Shown: positions 47,101 through 59,100 of the stretch, in pieces | Numbering within the stretch: position 1 is the stretch's first letter | How the letters are laid out: every line of letters begins with the position of its first letter | Assembly (NCBI GenBank): GCA_020796225.1 | Contig: CM036755.1 | Coordinates: 42,326,306-42,390,305 of the forward strand | From: Arion vulgaris | Taxonomy: Eukaryota > Mollusca > Gastropoda > Stylommatophora > Arionidae | Direction: 5' to 3' | DNA length: 64,000 nucleotides | Translations under genes and position numbers: made by a program | Notes under the pieces: generated by a model | The model's database searches: none | Told to the model about the DNA's origin: nothing | The model's input: only the letters and a program-made list of their open reading frames with translations

Positions 47101-50100
47101 AGCATCGATTGTTGGGGAGTTTAAGATGGATAAAGGGGATGTTCTTCAGTCTCTTCACAACTGTCTGTTGGATGAGGACACTAAAATAAACGTTGAAACG
47201 ATCAAGTGATTTAGGCAGTTTGGAGTTACCCGTTGTACAAGTAGTACTGGATGCCTGAGGGGCAGAGTGAGAGGTGTGTTTAATCAGCGAGCCACTAGAG
47301 CCATCAATATGCATACTCTTCGATATCTGTTGGGGAGACTGAGCACCTATGGGTCTGCCCGGAGTGCAATGATGTCAGTTTAGTAACCAATAACCAATCC
47401 TCATACATTTTCTTTATTAGGTTGGTTAGCTTCTGGGAAATGCCATAATGCTATAGCAGTTTCCAGAGTGTTTCCCTGTTTAGGCTATCAAATTCCTTTT
47501 CATAATCAACAAAGTTGATATAAAGTTCTGAGTTCCACTCAATGCTCTGCTCCACTATGATACAAAGCACCGATATTTGATCCGTACAGGATCTGTATTG
47601 CCTAAATCCTGCATGTTTATCTGAGAATTTTACTTTGGTATATTCAGAGTTTGATTTTCAAACCATTTTTTTATTTCACTGTTTCGAAACATGGCAAATG
47701 TTAGGCGGCTTGTATTGCTTAATCTTGCTGCTATTGTTTTATGAATCTCCATCTGTTGAGACTTTACTTCCAAGCTATACAGAATATTTGCAACTATTTA
47801 AATGTATCTAAGATATGTCCATATAGTTGAACTGGGAAGCATCCAAGGCTATAAGAATCAATAATGAAATATATAATAAACTCAAATAGCTGTCTTCAGA
47901 TATACATAAACAGTAATTATTGACACATGCAGCCTTTGATGTTTATTCAAAGACAAATGTTAATAATTACTATTTATACACAATGAAACAAATAGTAGCT
48001 ATTTTTATTAGATAAGATCATACCTTTTAATTAGCTCATTCTCGTGTTGTTGGACTTCTGTGATCAAATTTCGCTTCTCAGGCTGTTCTTCTGGAAGTTG
48101 CTCCCCAACACTGAAATTTACAAGAGTGATGTATGGAAAGTAATTTTATGATGAAAAAACAACTTATTGCTTTCACTCATTTACATATTCACTCATCATT
48201 GGCAATGCTCACTCTCAGCAAGACACAAAGCAACAGACTAGAGAAGATACAGAATGAAGTAATGCGCATCATACTTGGCTGCACCAAATACATAGCATGT
48301 AGAGCAGGGCCGTCCAACGTGGTGCCTACGGGGCCCATGTTATGCATTTCTAGCACCCCAAGTTACGCCACTGGATTTAACATTAATCAGGACTTTGAGA
48401 GGAAAATAAAAATCAATTCTGAATAACAGAATGTTTCCTTTATTTGTCACAGTACTCAGAGAACACTGACTTCGGACCGAGCCATATGGGGTAAAACCGG
48501 TGCAATGAAGTCAATCCTTCGCTTTAAACCTTTTTTTAAAACCTTTACATTGAACAAAGGGTAGACTCATTTTCTTCTTTCTTCTTGCGTTCGTTCTTAG
48601 CGACCAATTTTATCATTCTTATTTTTATATATAATTGATCTTTGACAAAACCGTTTGTTTACATTGTGCGATTATATGCCCATGGTGACTAGGCCCGCCA
48701 ACCCGATTTCAGCCAGCTGTTTATTTACTAGGGTAACTTGCTCTGGAACGATCCAGGCTTGGAGCTACGCCTTTACGATAATCTTTTTGCCGTATATTTG
48801 GGCTTCGTGATCTACACCAAACAGTGAGTCTACACTGTACGCCCTTTCTGACTGTGAGGTCGTTCCGGATTAGAAGCGTTTCTCAGTCTTTTGGAGAACA
48901 TAAGCTTGTCCTTAGACTGCATTTTTTTCATATAACACACAGTGTAAAGTGTCGGCCTTCGCCAATGCTTGGATTTGGACAGCCTGTCAGATCTTTGCAT
49001 TGTCGGCATTACTTTACTGACCACTTTGAGTTTATTCCAGAGTAGGAATATCCTCAGCCTTTTTGAGGCACGTTGGCAATTTGCAGTTAGTTTTATGCAT
49101 TTTCCCTGGCCCTGGGAAACACTGGACTGGGGCTAAGCACAAATAATGTAGAAGTTTGTTTCAATGGCGCTAGCAGCGCAACTTAAATTTTGCACTCGCC
49201 AACATCACCCACCTCAGTTCTTCCGGGGATGTTAGTTGTTAATGCAACAGTACCTTGCCCGGTTGTCCCACGGAGGGCAGTTTCGTTAGGCACTAAAATG
49301 CAACTTTAGAATTTGCGCTCTGCCAACAGTACCCAGTAAATGTATCTGTGTTAAGCCTTTGATGCGGAATTTACCACAATCTTTCTGTGTGTTGACACAA
49401 TACGTTTTATCGTTTTCAGAGACGCTGAGATTTATGGTTCGTTACGTATCGTTTTTATTGGTTTTTCCAGTCTTTCCGCACATTTGGGTGGTCCGCTCAC
49501 CCGATCCCTGTCGCTCTATCATCAGCGCCGTGCTCGTTTGCCCTACCGGTGAGCCCACCAGTGCATCGTCCGCATATATGTTCGATCTGCCTTGATGCCT
49601 GCCCCACTGTGTCTATTGGTTCTCACTGTACACACATTTGTAATGCCTCTAGCTTGTCTGAACACTAAGCTCAACTCAGGCCCCCTCCTCAGGGTTGCGA
49701 GTATTGCCCTATGTGGGCACACGTGTAACTTGTCTTGGTCCCAAGTTTTGCTCCACTCGGGCCCACATCTCTTCTCTGGATGCATTCCTCATCCATTCAT
49801 GTTTATCCATTCAGCTCTTCCCTTTGGCTGGGAGAGACATGCATTAATAGTCTCTCTGTGATTCCGCTCGTCTGTGTTGTGAGCGGATCTCATCCAACAT
49901 GACTACGTCTGCAGCACTACTTTACCAGAGTAGCCCTCCCTCGATCCCTACCTGCTTAGCCAGACAATATCGGTTGTCTTTTACCAGGGTCACCACATGG
50001 AGGTGGGGTAGATCTTAATTAGTGCCAGCTCACTAATCCTGGCGTGACGTTGTCCCTATGCTCCTTTGACTCTCGACTCATCTTTAAACTTATATCTTCA

Positions 50101-53100
50101 AACAACTAACATGTCCAAGCTGATTCTCTGATCAATTAGCTACATCATGATTTAAGCTGGAAGGAGTGGCGCCTTGAATTACCGTTTAGAATAGGAACAA
50201 TGTGATAATAATAATCAATATTATTTATTATTTTAATATGATACTATAACTTGATCTGTGTCCGCTGTAAAAGGAGTGCAACATTTGTTAATTAATATCA
50301 TGTCATTTAAAAATATGGCTAAACGGCAACGGAACTACACTCTTAATTCTGAATGTGGAAAATATGTATTATTTCATTGAATACAATGGCAAATCCATGT
50401 GTTTATTGTGTAATGGTAGCTTATCTATTAGTAAGAAAAGTAATATAGAATGAAATTTCTTGACTAATCATGACAGCTTTGGTAGAGAATATCATGAATT
50501 CTGAACTAAGAAGACATAAAGTGAGGGATCTTAAATTAACAGTGCAGCAGAGTGTATTTACAACGACTGCTAAGCAATCAAGTAACATGACAATAACTTC
50601 TGACAAAATATGTCATTTATTAGCTAAAATAAAGAAACTTTTCAGTGATGGGGAAATAGTTAAAGAAGTAATGATTATTGCAGCTCCAACTTTGTTTGAT
50701 GATCATAAAGATAAATCTGAAATGATGCCTTCATTCAGAGTATCCAATTGTCTCATCAAATTGTAGCTAGGAAGGTTGAACAAATTTCTAATAATTTGCA
50801 GTATTGTGACTTGGACTCGTGTGAATATTTTTCATTTCAATTAGATGAAAGCACAGACATTTTGAATACTGCACTGGTTTGATAATGACATCAAGTGTAT
50901 ATTTCCATTCATTTGACACATAACCATTGTATCTACACTAGTCCATGACTTTCCCACCAACAAACAGTATGCCTGATTTACTGGAAGCCAGTTCAATTCC
51001 GCAGGCTGGCAGAAAAGCCACAGGTTCTCCAGATTTACGGTGTTCGTCGCACCAAACTGAAGGGTTACGATGTCCATGGCACTGAGCCGAAGAGTTGAAA
51101 GCTCAAGTGCTTCTGGATCGGAAAAAAAAAATTTACTGGAAGGTAGAAAAACTTCATGATAATAAATCCAGCAAGTTACAAGAAAGTTTTCAACAGAAAA
51201 TAATATATTTAAAATAACAATTTCATTAAAAATTTCTAGTTCTTATCCAGTACAGTGAAAGAAAATCACTATATATTGAATTTTCTCAATCAGTCTTGTA
51301 TGACTTCTTGTTACAAAATTGTGACATCATCAAGTCATTAAACAATATTGTAACCAACTTGGTAATGAGGAGAAATGATGTAGTTGCTTTTGTTACCCAA
51401 TTTTGTGACATGGATGCTGGGGCTTTACTCTGCACCAACAATTAGGAGACACCATCAAGATATTTTTGTATAAAGAAATATAAATATGAAAAGATAACAA
51501 AAAGTAACCTCACACAGAGTTGAAAAAAGAGTCATGCATTTAAAATTGTAAGAAACCATACTTGTCCATATCCATTATGAGTGGCATAGTCTTGGTACGA
51601 ACTTGTTGATCTGCCAGTTTTCCAACAAACTTTCTGTTCTTCAAGAAAATCCAATCTGGAAAACACCATCTCAATAATAATAAAAACACCATCTAACAAA
51701 TAAAATGCTTTAAGAGTACAAACTGTATGGCATGGCTGATAATCTGAGGCAGACGGCTGCCTTTATTAGAGAATCTGAAATCTCAATCTAGTGAGAAGCA
51801 GAAGACAAACTGTATGGCGTGGCTGATAATCTGAGGCAGACGACTGCCTTTATTAGAGAATCCGAAATCTCAATCTAGTGAGAACGCAGAAGACAAACTG
51901 TATGGCGTGGCTGATAATCTGAGGCAGACGGCTGCCTTTATTAGAGAATCTGAAATCTCAATCTAGTGAGAATGCAGAAGAAGAAGTTCCTGGTCAATAT
52001 TTTACTTTCTTCAAACATTTGTTGATCTCTTCCTTTCTTCTATTGCTTTTCTTTCAAAGCACAACAATCATAAAGAAATTACTTTTTGTCTCTTCTATGT
52101 TCTATCTTTTTTCTCTTGTTAGAATTGTATAGGCTATTCTGTTGTCATCATTTGATATTCCTTCTGCTTTTTTCTCTTGTTAGAATTGTATAGGCTATTC
52201 TGTTGTCATCATTTGATATTCCTTCTGCTTTTTCTCTTGTTAGAATTGATAGCTATTCTGTTCATAATTTGATACCTCGCTTTTCTCTGTTAGAATTAAG
52301 CTTTTCTTTGATCATTGTATTCCTTCTGCTTTTTCTCTTGTTAGAATTGTATAGGCTATTCTGTTGTCATCATTTGATATTCCTTCTGCTTTTTTCTCTT
52401 GTTAGAATTGTATAGGCTATTCTGTTGTCATCATTTGATATTCCTTCTGCTTTTTCTCTGTTAGATGTTGGCTTTCTTTGTCATCTTTGATATTCCTTGC
52501 TTTCTCTATTACTGCTGCAGTGTAACATTCACAATTGTGTGGTTCTTACTGGTATTTCATTGGGTGGCAAAGTCTTTGGCCAATAATACTAGAATATTCT
52601 TAGTTCATAGTTCATATGTACGGTTCCAACTTCACTGCAAAGGGGCAACCCATAATTGCTCCGCTCCTGTGCCAACGAAAATCATACGAAATGCTAACAA
52701 CTGTGAAATGTTTCTGTGTGAACTAATTTCAGAATGAAACAGTCGTGTACTGTCACAAAAAGCAACATGCACCGCATAAATGCATATGGCAGTCGCTATA
52801 AAGTGTAAACACAAAACTGTTCATCACTTGAAATGCAATTCATGTCGAAGGGAACATCAATCATGAAAAAATCCAGCTTTCTGCACATGCAATATACTGC
52901 ATATGGCAGATTGAGTCAGTTCGTCCTAATCATCGTCCGCCATTTTCTAAATACACACAACAAACACACTGTTGACACAGCAAAAAGCATTCCATGTAAC
53001 ATTCATAGCTCACAGCGTTGCTCAAGCACTAACTCAGTAGCTTGGCAAACGAAACAGGAAAATACCCGACCAAACATGGTGGAAATGCGCTAGCAAAGTC

Positions 53101-56100
53101 GTCTTCAGAATCAAACAGTCCTGACTCTGAATGGCCCTCCTGCATTCCGCCATTGCTGGCCAGATTTTCCAACAAATAGATCTATCCAGAAAGAACTCAG
53201 AAACAAGGAATATTTTGCACACAATAAAAATACAACTTACCCTTTTGAAATTAAAATATCATACTTGCTCTCAATTCCTTCACACATAACAGTTAGAAAG
53301 AAAGTCTTAAAGAGCTGACTTGTTTCAACTTTCTTCAGAACTTTGGAGTGCACAATAACATCATACGCTGTACAACCTCCGCCCGCTGAAACAATGTGTC
53401 AATAGCAAGCAGAATGAAGTCCTTGAGATATTCATGTACAGACAGCGTAACATAGATCATGGAAACAAAAGCAAACCAAAAATAAAGATGCCAATGAAAA
53501 ATTAGGGATGGAAAGATACATACTGATCATCACCATTCTTTTGCAGAATGTCCCTCTCATCCCAGTTCTCCAGCCTCCTCCAATGTCATGTTTCTTCTGT
53601 TGTACAATCTTTGTTCTTATTTACTGAGTTAAGATATTCAAAATTTATAACATCTTCAATGTCTTCATTACTGATGGTAGTTTTGGCTTGAAATTGTACT
53701 TTGTCAGTGAACAATTTTAGTTTTTTTGTATTGAGAAATGGTTCTGATCTTCGTAGTGTTTTTATAACAGGCAAAATTAGCTACTCCAATCCTGTGACAT
53801 TATTTGAAATGGAACTGTGTCATTTGCAGCTTTTTTTTAAATTGGCCTTACCGGATATGCACAACGAGTGGACCCATTACGGTTGAACGTGTAGAATCCG
53901 AGCATTATCATTCATTAGAATAAGAGCTGCTCAGAGTTTGTTTAAGTGTGTTTTATTATGCCATTTTCCTTTTTTTGAAGGCTCCCACCCTTTGGCCACG
54001 ATCAAGATTTCACTACGTTTTGATCTTAACCCAAAGGCCGAGAAGATATCTGCATGTCTTAACTTGGGAATTATATTTCCACCAATTGTAAATGGATCAA
54101 AACAGTTGCAGTTTTGGTCACCCCCTGGCATTTCTCATTATGTGTTCTGAATATATGATCAATAGATACAGAGAGAGGATGCATCTCAAACCATTCTAAT
54201 GTTTCATCAGTTACTCTAACTGCTACGTGTTCTTTATATAGTGTTTCTATTAAACGGATAAAATGTTATGGAAACAACATGTTATTCATGCTGTTTCACA
54301 ATTTCAGATGTTGTACAGTTGAAAGTCTTGGTGTAATTTATCAAACAGGTATAGATAGTAGTCTATTGGCTATAACAGACTAAAGTACCATCATTTCATG
54401 AAACAAAAAATAGAAACTTCTGATAGGTGTAACTGTTTCACGGACAAAATTAACTCTGTTCATCTTTCAAATAAGTGTCTAATGTATGTAAAGGTAAATA
54501 ACTCATGTTCATACCATGTGGTATTGGTAAATAAGGTTTTAGATCCACATTATTCTTTGACCAAAGACACAGGATGGTTAATATGGTCAACATCAGTCCT
54601 GTCATATTTTACTTCCCAGTTTTGGTGCCCAAATGTAGGTGGTTGACCTGAAAGCCATTTGCTATATGACAAGATCTCCATGCTCAGATCTGAACCAAGC
54701 CCACCCATCTAGGACATCAGAGCTAACCACTGAGCCACCATAGACGTCCAATGTATGAAGAGCAGCGAAAGCCTATATGGTCATCACCAGTAACATTGCT
54801 GAACAAACTGAGACCGACCACGGTTACTTTTGAACATATTCAAGTTAATGCCCATGTGTGAACAAAGAAGTGCAACTACAACTGCCTTCGCAAATAAAGA
54901 GTATTTCACTTACTTTTATCCAGCTCTGCATGAGGCTCACCAATGCTCAATGGGATTCGAAATTGGGTAGGATCTTCAGATTCTAAAACCTTCAGCAACT
55001 CTTCATCTGACAGGTCTTTAGGTTCTGGCACCTGTGAACAATATAACAGAAACAGATATAACATTTTTTTTAAATTGTTTTCTCAGATAAGAGGCAGTTA
55101 TTCATATTTTTGTCTATTGCTGTATATAATTATGATATTATATATTATAAATGTGGTCAACAATGGCGGAATGGGGGAGGCCATTCAGAATCAGGACTGT
55201 TTGATTCTGGACACGACTTTGCTAGCAATTTCCACCATGTTTGGTCAGGTATTTTCGGTTTCGTTTGCGGGCTACTGAATTAGTGCTTCAGCAACATTGT
55301 GAGCTATGAATTTTACATGGAATGCTTTTTGCTGTGTCAACCGTGCGTTTGTTGTTGGTATTCAGAAAATGGCGGTTATGACGAACTGACTCAATCTGCT
55401 GTATGCAGTGATATTGCGTGTGTTGAAAGCTGAATTTTGTTTTGATTGATGTTCCTTCGACATGAATTGTAATTCAAGTGATGAACAGTTTTGTGTTGAC
55501 ACTTTAGCGATGGCCATATGCATTTATGCGGCAGGTTGCTTTTGTGGCTGTTTCATTCTGGAATTAGTTCACGCAGAAGACAGTTGTTAGCATTTCATGT
55601 GATTGTCATTGGCACAGGAACTGAGCAATTATGGGGTGACCTGTTGCAGTGAAGTTGGAACTGTACATATAAACTATGAACTAATTATAATATACTAGCA
55701 AATGCACCCATTCTTTGCACATAAATTTATAGTTTAATTCTAGTTGCAAATACATCTGGAGTTATCTGAAAAAAACAGCCTGCAGATGTGACCTTGTGTC
55801 ATTTTTTATGAAGTGTGATTTCTCTCAGTAGGCCTTCTTGAATACTACTGTGGGTGAGAATTGTAATGTATGGGAAGCTACAGAACAATTTACTTGTCCC
55901 AACAGGATATACTTAAATCAATGCCTCTCTGTAGACAATATTGCTAGTCTTTCCTGTAAGAGCTAGTTTACACAAATTGTCTTTGTTACTAACTACGGAG
56001 CAAGTCACATTAAGCTGACCATGGGAAAAGTATGAATCCTGTAAATCGAATCCATCTACTTTAAATGACTGTTCTTGAGTTTTGTTAACAGTCACTATCA

Positions 56101-59100
56101 AATAGGGTTTAACTGGAAACTGATGTCAGTCGATGTGGTGAAGGATTATGTAGAATAGGACTTGACAGAAAAAACTGTTGGTTGATCATCACATAAGATA
56201 AAAATGTCTCTCATCGTGATTGCCTGAGAAAACCAATACATTATAATTTGAGAAACAGTCTAAAGTCGCTTTCAACATTCCCGCCACCAGCCATGATGAT
56301 TTGCTATTCACCAACAGCTGAGACCGTAACATAAGTGTTGTATGTGTACGGCTGAATAAAGTAAGTTTCATACTGTTGAGAAGACATATAGTCATCAGCA
56401 AAATATGGTTACAATTGAAATCTCTGTAATGATCATAATTTGCCATGATGTGGCTGACAACTTCATTGTAGACGCAAATAGAAAAATCTTTCAGTCACAA
56501 ACAGTGTGAAACAGCACATTAAAGAGACATATCTCATCTGGTGCACCTGTATAACTTCAAAACCAGCTAATCTCATATTAATAAAAAGATGTTTTCTCTC
56601 CATGTTACGATGATTAAAAACATAAATCTTGGATAAATGCATGAATATGTTATAGCCAAAAAATAGTCAAACTTAGAGAGATTGCATGTACGATGTTATG
56701 AAAGTCTGATAAGTAATTGGCCTAGGAGAATGAAGAGGTTTGCTCTTGTATCACACAATCAAATTATACAATTAAACTACAATATAAACTTTTCATATAA
56801 GGAGTGTGTTTGAGGAGTGTGTTTAGTTAGATTGAGTAGGAATGGATACATGCAGGTCTGAGTGAGGAGTGCTTTTAGCTAGAATGAGTAGAAATGGATA
56901 CATGCATGTCTGGGTGAGGAGTGTAGCTAGAATGAGTAGGAATGGATACACGCAGGTCTGAGTGAAGAGTGTTTTTGAGGAGTGTGTTTAGCTAGAATGA
57001 GTAGGAATGGATACATGTAGGTCCGAGTGTGGAGTGTGTTTAGCTAGAATGAGTAGGAATGGATATATGCAGGTCCGAGTGTGGAGTGTGTTTAGCTAGA
57101 ATGAGTAGGAATGGATACATGCAGGTCTGAGTGAGGAGTGTGTTTAGCTAGAATGAGTAGGAATGGATATATGCAGGTCCGAGTGAGGAGTGTGTTTAGC
57201 TAGAATGAGTAGGAATGGATACATGCAGGTCTGAGTGAGGAGTGTGTTTAGCTAGAATGAGTAGGAATGGATATATGCAGGTCCGAGTGAGGAGTGTGTT
57301 TAGCTAGAATAAGTAGGAATGGATACATGCAGTTCTGAGTGAGGAGTGTGTTTAGCTAAAATGAGTAGGAATGGATACATGTAGGTCCGAGTGAGGAGTA
57401 TGTTTAGCTAGAAGGAGTAGGAATGGATACATGTAGGTCCAAGTGAGGAGTATGTTTAGCTAGAATGAGTAGGAATGGATACATGCAGGTCCGAGTGAGG
57501 AGTGTGTTTAGCTAGAATGAATAGGAATGGATACATGTAGTTCTGAGTGAGGAGTGTGTTTAGCTAGAATAAATAGGAATGGATACATGTAGGTCCGAGC
57601 GAGGAGTGTTTACTTAGAATAGTAGGAATTCATAAAACTCCCCACAAGTGCAAGTATACCTTGCCCACACTGTACAAGAACATTTCAAGCCAACATCTGG
57701 CTCACTAGTCATCTACGCACACACAGACAAACATAACACAACTACATTTCCTTGGATGAAAATTGTGTGGTCATCATCACCCGTGATGGACAAGCATCAT
57801 CAGGAATGAATACATGCAAGTCTGAGTGAGGAGGAGTGTGTTTAGGTAGAATGTTGTAGTGTGCACACTCAAAATTCATTATGAGAGACAATTGTTACCT
57901 CTCGCTCTAACTTAATGGGAAAATGTAAGGGATGATTAAATACTTACATTCTCAGAGTGGCAAATGTTTATGAACATTTTATCTCCTTTGTCTGTTTGAG
58001 TTTTCATGCAAAAACCTGCAAGCAAATTCGAATATATTACTTTGAGAAAAAACACTCTACAAACAAAGTTCTACCATCCATTTTGTCATCAAAAACTTAA
58101 CTGTATGTGTTGTGACAAATTGTTTTTTTCCATATAACTGGAACACTGGAACTACAATATAAAAAGAACGACTGTGCTAATTGCTACAGTAAGTTCAAAA
58201 GGAGAGTGCACAATGTATTGCAAAAATTGTTTTTAATAAAACTGCATGACTTGAGATTCATGAAGTGGCAAGCCTCTTTTATTTTTGGTACGAATGGCGA
58301 GAAACATTAAGTATACTGCATGATGCATAGTGATTTTTTTTAAAGTAACTATATAAATTAGCCGTACGTTTATGAAAACAAGCAGTTATAAGCAGTAAAT
58401 AAATCTTCTTCTTCATACGGGATAATTACAGTATTCTTCTTCTTCTGCAATCAACTTCTGCTATGCGACTACTCCGGTATGTGTTATAAACAGGGTGGTG
58501 CATTTGAGGTTTTCATCGGTTCCCCCATTGTTTGTTTTGTAGAGTTGTTTCTGTTGGCCAGATTTCCATTCTCACACTGCTCAGAATGGTGCAGTCTTGC
58601 AGGATGTGCTCTGGGGACTGCTTTGATGCTCCACAGGTGCAGACAGCTGAGTTCCTGAGACTCATTCTATGGAGGTGTGCTCTGAGACAGCAGTGTCCCA
58701 TTCTAAGTCTGAAGTCTGTGCTTTTCTGTTTAGTGTATTTATACTGTAGATCTCTGGGTTGTATCCTCTGTTTTGTTTTATCACTCACAGTATAAGAATA
58801 GAGGGTGAGGCATTTACTGATGCCCTCCAGTGGCTCAATGGAACTCTATTTAATAATTCCTCTCATACCGTTACATAGGGCCTGCAAGTAATTCTCCATA
58901 TCGCTCTATCCTGGGCAATTTGCTCAATCTCATCCATGGAACGAGCAATCTTTGCACACTTGTAGAACAGGTTGGTCTCCAGATCAATTCTGCCAAGACC
59001 AAAATTATGGACCTCACGAACTCGACAGACAACATCGTAATAAATGGCCAAACACTGGAGAAAGTTGAACATTTTACATATTTGGGTAGTAAAGTGTCAA

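Noticed and set aside
53241..53385. Suspected frameshift error at the exon 5 donor (GGG)
   Set aside because: The upstream gag acceptor of exon 6 restores frame and gives the conserved PDW, so an error need not be assumed.
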